From: Algimonas ampicilliniresistens
GTDB taxonomy: Bacteria > Pseudomonadota > Alphaproteobacteria > Caulobacterales > Maricaulaceae
Direction: 5' to 3'
NCBI RefSeq assembly: GCF_030159955.1
Contig: NZ_BSNK01000001.1
Coordinates: 992,001-1,056,000 of the forward strand
Length of the DNA stretch: 64,000 bases
Positions 9,175-18,122 of the stretch are shown here, in pieces. The notes below the pieces were generated by a model. The model ran no database searches and had not been told where the DNA came from. It saw only the letters and a program-made list of their open reading frames with translations. Position 1 is the stretch's first letter; every line of letters begins with the position of its first letter. The translations under genes were made by a program, and so were the position numbers.

Positions 9175-10662
9175 ATGTTGAAACCAATAATGTCCGCACT
9201 CGTAGCGTCTCTGATCCTGTCCTCAGGCGCGGCCGCGACCGCGCCGGGTCCGATCAACCCGCTCGCGCCGAAAGCTATGCTGGCCTATACAGGCGGATCG
9301 GACATTGTGCCGGGTCCGACCATTCCAAAAGCTGAACTGATTGCCGCGCTCAATAGCGTTGCGGCGCATGGCTTGAACCCGGCTGACTATCATCTTGCAA
9401 CCCTTGAAACTTATGGAACAGAAGGCGAGATGGAGCTTTACGCAATCGATGCTTGGATGAGTGCGGCTTCGCATATTGCCTTTGGCAAATTGTCGCCTAG
9501 TTCGGTCGAACCCAATTGGACGGCTAAGGGTCGTCAGGCAGACCTCATTGCTCACTTCAATACAGCGCTGAGAGATGGAACACTGGCTAGCAGCCTTGAT
9601 ACGCTCGCGCCACAACATGCCGCCTATCAGTCTCTCAGAGCGGGGCTTGCCACGCGCCTGTCCGCGTCACCCAAAACTGATATTTTGATACCGGCGGGCG
9701 AAACATTGAAACTCGGCCTGACAACAGCTCGCGTAGGGACACTGCAAACGCGTCTTGGCATAGAGGTGACAGGATCATTTGATGCGGCCACAGAAGAGGC
9801 TGTGAAAGCCTTTCAGACTGAAAACGGCTTGGACGTTGACGGAGCCGTCGGGCCGGCGACGATCCGCGCGCTTAACCGGACGGGTTCACAAGAGATGGAT
9901 CAGTTGAAGGTCAATCTGGAACGCTGGCGTTGGTTACCAGATGAGCTCGGGCGGCGTCATGTTCGCGTGAATATTGCTGATTTTTCGGTTCAGGCTTGGA
10001 AAGATGGACAGATAGACCGGGTGCACGCCGCGATTATCGGCAAAACATTCCGCAAGACCCCAGTCTTCTCTGACGAAATATCGCATGTTGTGCTCAATCC
10101 GTGGTGGGAAACACCAGTCAGTTTAGCGCGTCAGGATAAGCTGCCGCTGTTCAAACGTGATCCAGCGGCGGTGCAACGTCTCGGCTTTCAAGTTCTTGAC
10201 CGAGAAGGGAAGGTCGTTGATGCCTCAACGATCGATTGGGCCGCCATTCCCGCAGGCAGCATGCCCTACCGTATCCGCCAAGCTCCAGGCGCTAAGAATG
10301 CGTTGGGGCAAGTGAAGATCATGTTTCCCAATATCCATAATGTCTATTTGCATGACACTCCGGATCGCGGTCTGTTTGCCCAGCGACAGCGGGCGTTTTC
10401 GTCTGGATGTATTCGGACACAAGACCCGATTGATCTGACTGAATGGCTGCTGTCAGACACGCCTGGTTGGGACCGGACCAAAATTGACGCAACGCTGCTG
10501 ACCAATCGCGAAACACGGGTCAATCTGACCTCTAAAGTCCCTGTCCATGTGCTCTATTTGACAGCAGTCAGTGACGCGGCAGGCGTACGTTTCGTTGACG
10601 ATGTTTATGACCGGGACGCGGCGGTTCTGTCAGGTTTGACTAAACGGGCGAGCGCGCGATGA
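9175..10662 (+). CDS. L,D-transpeptidase of the YcbB/LdtD type
   Basis: A 495-residue exported enzyme that makes 3-3 crosslinks in peptidoglycan. It has a short signal peptide (about residues 1-21), an N-terminal scaffold domain, a peptidoglycan-binding domain at about 175-240 (VGTLQTRLGIEVTGSF, GPATIRALN), and a YkuD catalytic domain. The active-site histidine is H393 (LHDTP) and the nucleophile is C412 in SSGCIR. The length and three-domain order match the YcbB group rather than the shorter ErfK group. Its stop overlaps the next gene by ATGA. Confidence 0.93.
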   Translation: MLKPIMSALVASLILSSGAAATAPGPINPLAPKAMLAYTGGSDIVPGPTIPKAELIAALNSVAAHGLNPADYHLATLETYGTEGEMELYAIDAWMSAASHIAFGKLSPSSVEPNWTAKGRQADLIAHFNTALRDGTLASSLDTLAPQHAAYQSLRAGLATRLSASPKTDILIPAGETLKLGLTTARVGTLQTRLGIEVTGSFDAATEEAVKAFQTENGLDVDGAVGPATIRALNRTGSQEMDQLKVNLERWRWLPDELGRRHVRVNIADFSVQAWKDGQIDRVHAAIIGKTFRKTPVFSDEISHVVLNPWWETPVSLARQDKLPLFKRDPAAVQRLGFQVLDREGKVVDASTIDWAAIPAGSMPYRIRQAPGAKNALGQVKIMFPNIHNVYLHDTPDRGLFAQRQRAFSSGCIRTQDPIDLTEWLLSDTPGWDRTKIDATLLTNRETRVNLTSKVPVHVLYLTAVSDAAGVRFVDDVYDRDAAVLSGLTKRASAR

Positions 10663-11390
10663 AGATTGTCACTGCAGGGGTTTTACTGATTGGCGATGAG
10701 CTGCTCTCAGGCCGAACGCAGGATACAAACCTCGCCACTATAGCCAAATTTTTGGCGCCACTCGGTGTCGGCGTCGGTGAAGCCCGAATCCTACCCGATG
10801 ACGCAACTCTTATCTCGCAGACGGTTCGTGATTTTAGTGAACGTTTTGATTATGTCTTCACGACGGGCGGAATCGGCCCAACCCATGATGACATCACTGC
10901 CGATTCTATCGCGGCTGCGTTTAATCTTTCGATTAGCGAGCGTGAGGACGCGCTGGAGGCGCTGCGGGAACGCTACGGTGAAGACGACCTCAATACCGCT
11001 CGACGCCGCATGGCCCGCATCCCCGACGGTGCCTCGCTGATCGCAAATCCGGTTAGTCAGGCCCCCGGGTTTCAAACGCACAACGTCTTTACTCTCGCGG
11101 GCGTACCGCAGATCATGCGCGGCATGCTGGCCGATATTGGGCATCGGATCGAAGGCGGGGCGAAGACACACCAGATTTCAGTGATTGCTGAAGGGATCGG
11201 TGAAGGCGACGCGGCGGCGGGCTTGGCTGAAATCGAAGCGGAATATGATGGCGTTGCCATTGGCAGTTACCCATTCTTCAACAACGAACTTCGCGGTGTA
11301 TCCTTCGTTGCGCGCGGACGCGATCTGGCGCAGCTCAAACGTGTTGAAACAGACCTCAACGCACTTGTCGCGACGCTGACACACGGTTAG
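10659..11390 (+). CDS. MoaB/CinA N-terminal-type molybdopterin-binding domain protein
   Basis: A 243-residue protein made of the MoCF fold found at the N-terminus of CinA: GVLLIGDELLSGRTQDTN at the start and the conserved TTGGIGPTHDDIT loop at about residue 70. The C-terminal nicotinamide-nucleotide amidase domain of full CinA is absent, so this is the short stand-alone version common in alphaproteobacteria. Such domains bind molybdopterin or hydrolyse nucleotide-like substrates; the precise activity is unknown. Translationally coupled to the L,D-transpeptidase by ATGA. Confidence 0.88.
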   Translation: MKIVTAGVLLIGDELLSGRTQDTNLATIAKFLAPLGVGVGEARILPDDATLISQTVRDFSERFDYVFTTGGIGPTHDDITADSIAAAFNLSISEREDALEALRERYGEDDLNTARRRMARIPDGASLIANPVSQAPGFQTHNVFTLAGVPQIMRGMLADIGHRIEGGAKTHQISVIAEGIGEGDAAAGLAEIEAEYDGVAIGSYPFFNNELRGVSFVARGRDLAQLKRVETDLNALVATLTHG

Positions 11391-11402
11391 GAGGCCCTGT
11401 CG

Positions 11403-11489
11403 GCGGGCGTGGTGGAATCGGTAGACACGACAGACTTAAAATCTGTTTTCCGCAAGGAAGTGCCGGTTCAAGTCCGGCCGCCCGCACCA
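11403..11489 (+). tRNA. tRNA-Leu (anticodon UAA)
   Basis: An 87-base class II tRNA. The acceptor stem GCGGGCG (11403-11409) pairs with CGCCCGC (11479-11485) and is followed by an encoded ACCA end. The anticodon stem ACAGA/TCTGT encloses CTTAAAA with anticodon TAA at 11437-11439. There is a long variable arm and the T-arm GGTTCAAGTCC. It lies 12 bases after the CinA-type gene and marks the left edge of the AT-richer patch. Confidence 0.97.
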
Positions 11490-11771
11490 TCGCAGTAAAG
11501 CATTGAAATCATTTAGTTTTCGAAGTTCACTCAAGTGGGGTGTTTTCAACAACCCTTGCAAACTACTGTATTTATTACATATTTCTGTTCGATCAACGCG
11601 TAGGTATAGCTCTACAAAGCATTGGTCTTTTGTGGTGCTAAGTTCAAAACTGAAGAGTCGCCCAAATAGACCTTCGAAGCGACCTAAAACGCCCAAACTA
11701 AGCCGCTTACCCTTTAATGGACAGAATACAGTAAAGCGCTATGGTTCTGTCTAACGGATCAGGGGCGCATC
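11490..11771. other. AT-rich non-coding stretch after tRNA-Leu
   Basis: 282 bases with visibly lower GC than the genes to the left. Open frames here lack a credible start, ribosome site or protein-like composition. A 6-bp inverted repeat ACAGAA/TTCTGT lies at 11721-11750. A direct copy of the tRNA 3' end that would mark an attachment site was sought by eye up to about 14 kb and not found. Confidence 0.5.
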
Positions 11772-12512
11772 ATCTTACTTCGCAGCATAACAAAACATGT
11801 CAAAGACCAAAACTGGTTCGCTGTTGCACTTGATTTCTGGATCGTCGTGATCGGCGTATTTTTTGGTATCCAAATCGGAAATTGGAACGAAACGCGACTA
11901 GATCAGAATGCCTATGAACAAGCCCATGACCGTATGGTGATTGAGGCCAGAAACAATATTGAAGCTCTTGAAGAATCAATAACACTACATGCGCCAATGA
12001 TACAAAACTTCAGATCTGCCATTGAAGACATCCGAGCATGCCGCGATGATGAAGAGAGCAAAGACAGAATAGAATCCGCAGTTGAGTCAATAGGCTCAAC
12101 GATGTCGCCCAATTATCACAACACCGCGATCTCTCAACTCACAACCTCTGAACGCTTGCTTGAAAGACAGACAGTGGAACGTCGCGAACATTACTTGAAA
12201 TACGCTAGATCACTGAGCTCACGAATGCAGTATAGCCAAACTATGTTCGAGAATATGGAAAGCAGAGCCTATGATCTACATTCATTTCTCGACTATGGTC
12301 CATACTATTCGACGGCAGGAAAGAAGAGTTTAGCAGACATTTGGGGGGACCAACGCTCTATAGTTTTAGTCGTCGAGCCAACGATTGCTTGTCAAGACGA
12401 TGCATTTCGCAAACTATTATATCGATGGGAAAGTGGACACACTTATCAGATGGACTTGATGGCATGGGTGGTCGCAGATACGAAAACATATCTGGAAGAG
12501 TTGGGCGAATAA
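11772..12512 (+). CDS. Hypothetical protein of the single-helix 'IVVIGVFxGIQxxNWN' family
   Basis: About 246 residues. The N-terminus fits a widespread uncharacterised alphaproteobacterial family I recall with a start like MLLRR(I/V)xEHVKxQNW, then a helix VAxDFxIVVxGVFxGIQ and NWN. Here the frame reads LLRSITKHVKDQNWFAVALDF, then IVVIGVFFGIQIGNWNE. No ATG, GTG or TTG exists between the stop at 11715 and the GTG at 11847, which would cut the helix in half. The likely start is ATC at 11772, with AGGGG 6 bases upstream. The rest is a hydrophilic, mostly helical domain with several Cys. Function unknown; base composition AT-rich. Confidence 0.65.
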   Translation: MLLRSITKHVKDQNWFAVALDFWIVVIGVFFGIQIGNWNETRLDQNAYEQAHDRMVIEARNNIEALEESITLHAPMIQNFRSAIEDIRACRDDEESKDRIESAVESIGSTMSPNYHNTAISQLTTSERLLERQTVERREHYLKYARSLSSRMQYSQTMFENMESRAYDLHSFLDYGPYYSTAGKKSLADIWGDQRSIVLVVEPTIACQDDAFRKLLYRWESGHTYQMDLMAWVVADTKTYLEELGE

Positions 12513-12582
12513 GGGTGTTTCACCACGCATTCGAGAGACCTTTAACCACCAAAGTAGGACACTCGCTTATTTCCGAGTAAAG

Positions 12583-13332
12583 TTATGCAGGCGGAACGGC
12601 TCCGTATTTTCCTGCAATGACTAAGATGCCAATGATTTGCGTAATTATACTGATGCTGACATTAATGCCCACAATGATGAGCGCCAAGAGGGCCGCTCTC
12701 CATGTTTTCGAAAACCCTGTTACGTTACAAAAACCTCCGCGATAACCCGCTTGAAAGTCGATAGTAAAAGTAATGAGGGCTAGAAAAACCCCGTATAGTG
12801 TTAGCATGTGGCTAGGAACAAATACCATTATCGTAAGGAATAAAGGCATTAAGCTCGTGCTGGGTACTAAAACCGCAAAGAGGTAACGCTGCCTAAGAGC
12901 AATTGTCGTTTTTTCTCCCCAAGCACGGTAAAGCAGAGCCAAAAAAACCATACTGACAATTTGCGTTATAGGCGTCAGTCCGAATATCCACAGAACAGCC
13001 TCGCGCCCAACGTCGTCATAAGACAGGCCTTCTGGCAGTGGTAACCCAGCGTTAGAAAAACCACCTGAAAATGCGTCAATCATACCTTGATTGCCGCCTA
13101 ACCACCAAAATTTGAGGGCGGAGAAAATCGCAAAGAAGGCCAACCATAGCCTGATAGAGGGTGTATATTTGTTATCCCAATCGGGTATTCTGGCCGTTGC
13201 GAAATAGCGCTTGGGATGAGTCCATAGAGTTGCGATCGACCTTAGGCCGCGAATGTTCAGGCCAAAAAGATCTTCAATAATTGTATCCGCTGATAGCTTG
13301 GTAAGGTGGTTTTCCGGCTCTGCATTTGCCAT
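12583..13332 (-). CDS. Polytopic membrane protein, DUF3667/Yip1-like (uncertain)
   Basis: 249 residues with a hydrophilic N-terminus of about 60 and then five or so hydrophobic helices. The N-terminal stretch (a Leu-rich segment, then THPKRYFATARIPDWDNKYTPSIRLWLAFFAIF) has the layout of DUF3667-type proteins, where a Pro-x-x-Tyr segment precedes the helices, but the zinc ribbon of many such proteins is absent. The start is ATG with GGAG 5 bases upstream. Convergent with the preceding gene. Base composition is lower in GC than the flanking core genes. Function unknown. Confidence 0.65.
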   Translation of the reverse strand: MANAEPENHLTKLSADTIIEDLFGLNIRGLRSIATLWTHPKRYFATARIPDWDNKYTPSIRLWLAFFAIFSALKFWWLGGNQGMIDAFSGGFSNAGLPLPEGLSYDDVGREAVLWIFGLTPITQIVSMVFLALLYRAWGEKTTIALRQRYLFAVLVPSTSLMPLFLTIMVFVPSHMLTLYGVFLALITFTIDFQAGYRGGFCNVTGFSKTWRAALLALIIVGINVSISIITQIIGILVIAGKYGAVPPA

Positions 13333-13916
13333 TTAAACTCCGTGTCCTTGTTCAGTTTTCTTATCGTGAACCGCCCTAAAAGTCTAAGCACCGTCTAGTG
13401 GTTGCAGAGTTAAAAGATAGAAGTTTTCCAATATCCGCTTTTCGAGGACGCCTACTTATCATGCAAAAGTTTTAATGTCCGTTTTGCCCACGTAGTTGAC
13501 ATTAAACGAGAGTCTTAATTCGCCTCATTTAAACCGTTAACAAGCAGAAGCAGGGACGATCTTTCCCGAACGAAATCTCTTGTTCGGGACTGCTAAGCTC
13601 AGAATAACGAGGGGAGGGAGGCTGGCTGCAGATGTTTGGAACTGTAATTGAATTCACAACTTCATCCGAATTGCGCGTCAGCAACCTATTATAACGCTCT
13701 ACCTCATCCCAAAGCCCGTCTACCAAAGCCTCATCAGCTGCGTGAAAAGTGTTCGATGTAATATTGTCGGACTGCGCCAATTCAAATTCTTTAAAACTAC
13801 GCTTCGGCTCATTACCCTCACTGGCAGATCACGTCCGAGCGAGCGTTATGTGACTTGTGTTGCATGAGTCATTGTCTGAAGACTGGCGTGACCATGACGC
13901 GATTTAAGGTGTGGCT
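13333..13916. other. AT-rich intergenic region with a doubtful minus-strand ORF
   Basis: About 580 bases without a convincing gene. The best open frame is on the minus strand, 13780 to 13529 (83 codons from a TTG). It has a plausible acidic helical start (ADEALVDGLWDEVERYNRLL) but no good ribosome site, and an unlikely Pro/Ser/Cys-rich end; the frame stays open about 16 codons upstream. It could be the eroded end of a lost gene. A 7-bp inverted repeat CCCGAAC/GTTCGGG lies at 13565-13588 without a T run. Confidence 0.4.
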
Positions 13917-14705
13917 ATGAAGACCGATAGAATTGAATTCCCTGGAGCCCTCGGACACGCGCTCTCCGCCAAGATCGACTATCCGGATAGTGGCGAAGTC
14001 ACGTCTTGGTGTGTCTTTGCACACGGCTTTTCTATCGGGAAAGATCTGAAACCGGTCCGGACGATCAGTCAGTCCTTAGTCGAAGAAGGCTACGGCATGC
14101 TGCGTTTCGATTTTACCGGGTTGGGGCAGAGTGGCGGCAATTTTTCCGACACGAATTTTTCGACCAATGTGCAAGAAATCAAGAATGCTTGCGATTTTCT
14201 GCGTGAGAATTACGCGGCGCCGCGCATCCTGATTGGACATAGTTTTGGCGGCACGGCTGCATTGAAGGCGGCGGAGCAAGTGCCGGAATGTAAGGCGGTC
14301 TCGACCATTGGTAGCCCCTGTTCGACCACACATATCATTCACCAGTTTGCGGATCAGCTGTCCGAAATTGTCAAAGACGGCGAAGCAGAAGTCTTGTTGG
14401 GTGGTCGCCCGTTCACGATTAAAGAGCAATTCATCAAAGACGCGGAAATGCACGATGTTGCCGCGGATCTGGGAGATCTGGGCCGAGCTTTACTCATTTT
14501 CCATAGCCCGCAAGATACGGTCGTATCGATCAGTAATGCGGGTCATATCTTTGGCGCGGCGCGGCATCCCAAGAGCTTCGTCACATTGGACGGCGCCGAT
14601 CACTTACTTCTGAAAGACGATAAGGATGCGGATTATGTGGGTCGCGTGTTAGCGGCTTGGGCGCACCGCTATGTCTGCGAACATGGTGAAGACGGGCACG
14701 CTTAG
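13917..14705 (+). CDS. Alpha/beta hydrolase
   Basis: 262 residues with the alpha/beta-hydrolase fold. The nucleophile elbow is GHSFGG with Ser at residue 109; HGFSIGKD near residue 40 supplies the oxyanion region, the acid is likely Asp in SPQDTVV and the histidine in GADHLLL. The start at ATG 13917 is preferred to GTG 13911, since AAGG lies about 8 bases upstream. Close relatives are often the front half of a hydrolase-OsmC fusion; here no OsmC domain follows. Esterase or peptidase-like; substrate unknown. Confidence 0.88.
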   Translation: MKTDRIEFPGALGHALSAKIDYPDSGEVTSWCVFAHGFSIGKDLKPVRTISQSLVEEGYGMLRFDFTGLGQSGGNFSDTNFSTNVQEIKNACDFLRENYAAPRILIGHSFGGTAALKAAEQVPECKAVSTIGSPCSTTHIIHQFADQLSEIVKDGEAEVLLGGRPFTIKEQFIKDAEMHDVAADLGDLGRALLIFHSPQDTVVSISNAGHIFGAARHPKSFVTLDGADHLLLKDDKDADYVGRVLAAWAHRYVCEHGEDGHA

Positions 14706-14716
14706 GACGGCCTCAT

Positions 14717-15766
14717 TTAGGAAGGTAAGGATTCCAACGCCGCAACCAGCGCCTGATAATCGGCGGGCGGCGGTGTCTCAAACAACAGCTCTTCTTTCGT
14801 CACTGGATGAATAAAACCGAGCGAGCGAGCATGAAGCGCTTGGCGTTTAAAGGTCGCTACTGCGTCCCGAACGCGCGATTCAATCTCTGACTTGTCGGAC
14901 AGAAATGATTTGTGATTGCCGTAGAGCGGATCGCCGAGCAGCGGGCAGCCAATATGCGCCATGTGAACACGGATTTGGTGCGTCCGCCCTGTCTCTAACC
15001 GACATTCGACTTCGGCAACGACGGGCGTGCCGACACTCGCGTTCTTTTTTTGCCCGAAACCGCGCAAGCCCGCGTAATGGGTGATGGCATGACGGCCGTG
15101 ATCAGACGCGTCCAGATCATTGTTCGTGCCCCGCACGACGGCTTGTTTTTTCCGATCATGTGGCGCGCGTGCCAGCCGGGTCGCGATGGTTCCGCTTCGT
15201 GGATTAGGCCGACCGCGAACGAGGCAAATATAGGCCCGCTCCATCGTGTGTTTGGCGAATTGTTTAGCGAGGCCGCGATGTGCCGCGTCTGTTTTGGCGA
15301 CGACCATCACGCCCGATGTGTCCTTGTCGAGACGGTGCACAATACCGGGGCGCATCACACCGCCGATACCTGATAGGCTGTCGGCGCAGTGGAATAGCAG
15401 GGCATTGACCAGAGTCCCAGACCGCGAGCCGGGGGCCGGATGAACCGTCAGGCCAGAGGGCTTATCAATCACAATGAGATACTCGTCTTCATACAAAATG
15501 GAGAGCGGAATATCCTCCGGCGTCGGCGTATCATCCACGGGCGGTGGAACATGCACGGCATATTCAACACCGGGCTTCACCTTACCGGTCAGCTTACGAA
15601 TGAGGGTTCCGTCGGCCCGAACACAATCGGATTCAACGAGGGCTTTTATCCGGGCGCGGGAGAGTTCTGTCCAACTGGAAAGCCACTTGTCCACGCGCTG
15701 GCCGGCGTCACCGTCCTCTGCCGTGCGCGCTTCCCAACTTCCTGATGCAAGCTCTGTATCGCTCAC
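14717..15766 (-). CDS. rluD: Ribosomal large subunit pseudouridine synthase, RluA family (RluD-like)
   Basis: 349 residues. An S4 RNA-binding domain (QRVDKWLSSWTELSRARIKALVES) is followed by the pseudouridine synthase domain with catalytic Asp in RLDKDTSGVMVVAKT and the later RTHQIRVHMAHIGCPLLGDPLYG. The S4 domain and length favour RluD, which modifies 23S rRNA helix 69. The GTG at 15766 overlaps the upstream stop as GTGA, so this start is preferred to one at 15790. Last gene of a minus-strand run. Confidence 0.93.
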   Translation of the reverse strand: MSDTELASGSWEARTAEDGDAGQRVDKWLSSWTELSRARIKALVESDCVRADGTLIRKLTGKVKPGVEYAVHVPPPVDDTPTPEDIPLSILYEDEYLIVIDKPSGLTVHPAPGSRSGTLVNALLFHCADSLSGIGGVMRPGIVHRLDKDTSGVMVVAKTDAAHRGLAKQFAKHTMERAYICLVRGRPNPRSGTIATRLARAPHDRKKQAVVRGTNNDLDASDHGRHAITHYAGLRGFGQKKNASVGTPVVAEVECRLETGRTHQIRVHMAHIGCPLLGDPLYGNHKSFLSDKSEIESRVRDAVATFKRQALHARSLGFIHPVTKEELLFETPPPADYQALVAALESLPS

Positions 15767-18018
15767 GAGGTCATCAGCGCAGCGGCGCAAAGAAGGTAGG
15801 CGCGTCCGCTCGCCGTGCCGAGCTCAGCCCGAATTTTCGTTTGGTCGCGTTGGGTCTGGAGGTGCGTATCGAAATTACGCCGGAATCCTTCTGCCCTAAG
15901 ACGAAATTCCAAATCCGCTGATAAGACGCCGCGCAAATGGATCACGGGGGCGTTTAGGCGAGAGAAGACAGCTTCGGACTGCGCGGTTTCTCCACCCTCA
16001 CGGCGCGCTTCCGTGGCGTCAATGATCGTGCCTTGATCGACGACGGCACTAGGGGCGAGTTTGACTTCGCAAAGCCGAGCGACGACGTCAGATCCGTCCG
16101 GTAATTTCGGCGTAGGTGGCGGTGGGCTTAGCGGTACACCGGGCGGCGGGCGATCAATTCTTGAATTACCTCTACTGGGCGTGTCCCTTGTGATTGGATC
16201 CATCGAGCCCAGCATGTCACGCCAACGCCAATCTTCTTTATCCTGTTCGTCTTTCTTAGACCGTCCGAACATGCGTCCAGACGGCGCCTCTTCACCCGGC
16301 CGCCGGACGAGATCGAGATCAGAAAGAGTCGGTGCCGACGGTTGCGGCTGTATCGTATCCATCGGTAGATCGAGGGGTTCAATGAGATCGAGGGTCTGAT
16401 CTTCGGGCAACTCAGGGATGGCTAGATCTTCAGGTTCGACTGGTGGGAAGTCCGAATCCAAAGGTTTCAAATGGAGTCGACCTGACGGGGAGGGCTGTTT
16501 GGTGTCTGGGACCTCAAGGCCGAGATCCAGTGCCTTGGCCCCGTCCATGCGGGATTGCAGCGCTCGTAACTCACCTTCCATTATGGACAACTCACGCCGG
16601 GTCTGGGCAACACTATCGCTGACACGGTCGGCAATGTCTGCGGTGAAAGCCTTGGACCGCGTGTCGGATTCCGACATCGTCGAGTCGATGTCGGACAAGC
16701 GCGCCGTCAATTGAGCCTGAATTCCGCGCGCATGGTCGAGTAGCGCCGTCAGGCGACCTTCTGTGATCTCGATTTGGGCATCGATAGCGCTGAGCTGATC
16801 GGTTTGCTTGGCTAGGGCTGTTTCGACGGCTGTCGTCTCGCCTGACAACTGGCCATCAAGGCTGGCGAGATGCTCGGCCTGACGCTCATAGACGCGGTCG
16901 AGTTCCGCCGCGCGTTCCGAAATTTTGTCGGACATGATGGATAAGCGGCCTTCAGCATCGGTGAAAATTTGCTCAGCTGTTTTTGCAATATCTGATAGGG
17001 AGGAGCTGCGCTCAGACGTCTGTTGTGTCGCGCGGTCTAATCCATCCATCGCGGCACCGACCTGTTCGACGGCGGCATCGCTGACACTCGCGAGCTGTCC
17101 GCGATGTCGGTCGACTGTGTCGGCCAATGTACTCATCTGGGTCTCGAAGGTGGATGACAGATCAGAAAAGGCGTCGCGATGATCCGTCATGGCGCGTGCG
17201 ATCGATTCCGTACGGTCCACCATGAGGCGGGTTTTGCCGTCCATATCCGCAGATTGGCGCGTGATCTGCGCAACGAGTGTGTCGAGTTCCGCTCTCGACT
17301 GCGCCATGCGACTGTCAACCTGAGCCAGCTCGCGGCGAATGGCGCTCGACATATTTGTAATGTCCTCGGTGACGGACTGGTCAGCTCGCGTCAGGCGATC
17401 CGCAATCTCGGCCAATTGCATGGATCGTGTCTGAGTTTGCCCCAAGGTCCGCAAACTCGCCCACAACGCAAGAACAGTCGCGGTTGAGACGAATGCTGCC
17501 ATAATCAACCCTGCCAGACCAATAGGCGAAACTGTCTGCGCGTCTTGGATATAAGCATAGGCCAGGGCACCTACGCCGATGACGGTTAATACGGCCAAAA
17601 GGGGTCCGATCCAGCCAAGACGTGTAGGCGCGTCATAGGACGGCGCAACGACGACGGGACGAACCGGGGCAATCATATCGGCTGCGACCGTGTTTGACGC
17701 GACCTCTTCCTTGGACGGGATAATTTGGTCTAGCCGCATCACTGTGATGGGCGGTTCGTTCAGTTCAGCGTCGGCAGGTGCGTGATCTTCAATGTCGTCA
17801 TCTGCGGGTTCGACGAGTTCGATAATCGGACGAAACAGCGTGGTCGGAATATCGACGACGGTTCGCAGGCCAAGTTTACCATTCGTTTGAGGACTGTCAG
17901 TGCCCACGTCAGCCGCCTCAGATGAGAGTTCATCTTCGACCGGTTCGGGGACGAGGGCGATGGGCTCTTCATCGGGTTCAGGGTCGATGGAGAATATCTT
18001 TTTGCTGATGTCTGACAC
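15763..18018 (-). CDS. Large coiled-coil membrane protein, possibly a polar scaffold
   Basis: 751 residues from a GTG at 18018 that has AGAGGGAG just upstream; a TTG at 18105 is possible but has no ribosome site. An acidic, Pro-rich N-terminus of about 130 residues precedes two transmembrane helices (about 138-158 and 166-188). Then come about 300 residues of coiled coil rich in Gln, Ser, Asp and Arg, a Pro-rich linker, and a compact C-terminal domain from about 630 (VVARLCEVKLAP... ending in LLCAAALMTS). The two-helix plus coiled-coil plan recalls TipN of Caulobacter, but I cannot show homology. Coupled to rluD by GTGA. Confidence 0.8.
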   Translation of the reverse strand: MSDISKKIFSIDPEPDEEPIALVPEPVEDELSSEAADVGTDSPQTNGKLGLRTVVDIPTTLFRPIIELVEPADDDIEDHAPADAELNEPPITVMRLDQIIPSKEEVASNTVAADMIAPVRPVVVAPSYDAPTRLGWIGPLLAVLTVIGVGALAYAYIQDAQTVSPIGLAGLIMAAFVSTATVLALWASLRTLGQTQTRSMQLAEIADRLTRADQSVTEDITNMSSAIRRELAQVDSRMAQSRAELDTLVAQITRQSADMDGKTRLMVDRTESIARAMTDHRDAFSDLSSTFETQMSTLADTVDRHRGQLASVSDAAVEQVGAAMDGLDRATQQTSERSSSLSDIAKTAEQIFTDAEGRLSIMSDKISERAAELDRVYERQAEHLASLDGQLSGETTAVETALAKQTDQLSAIDAQIEITEGRLTALLDHARGIQAQLTARLSDIDSTMSESDTRSKAFTADIADRVSDSVAQTRRELSIMEGELRALQSRMDGAKALDLGLEVPDTKQPSPSGRLHLKPLDSDFPPVEPEDLAIPELPEDQTLDLIEPLDLPMDTIQPQPSAPTLSDLDLVRRPGEEAPSGRMFGRSKKDEQDKEDWRWRDMLGSMDPITRDTPSRGNSRIDRPPPGVPLSPPPPTPKLPDGSDVVARLCEVKLAPSAVVDQGTIIDATEARREGGETAQSEAVFSRLNAPVIHLRGVLSADLEFRLRAEGFRRNFDTHLQTQRDQTKIRAELGTASGRAYLLCAAALMTS

Positions 18019-18122
18019 AATTCTCCCTCTTACCCGCTCATTGGATTCGTCTACTCCGCTAACATAGGCATTCGTTTGACGAAAGTCGGTTCGGCTACGG
18101 ATCAATCTATCAATTTAGAGCC

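Noticed and set aside
11436-11696. Minus-strand open frame of 86 codons
   Set aside because: Its C-terminal end (GRPDLNRHF...) is the reverse complement of the tRNA-Leu gene, a common artefact.
11503-11754. 83-residue open frame after tRNA-Leu
   Set aside because: Basic, Ser/Lys/Arg-rich chance composition, no ribosome site, and it lies in AT-rich non-coding DNA.
13529-13780. 83-codon minus-strand frame as a real gene
   Set aside because: TTG start without ribosome site and an unlikely C-terminus; kept only as a note under the intergenic region.
11403-13916. Integrative element with att sites at tRNA-Leu
   Set aside because: No integrase gene and no second copy of the tRNA 3' end seen by eye up to 14 kb; only composition supports it.
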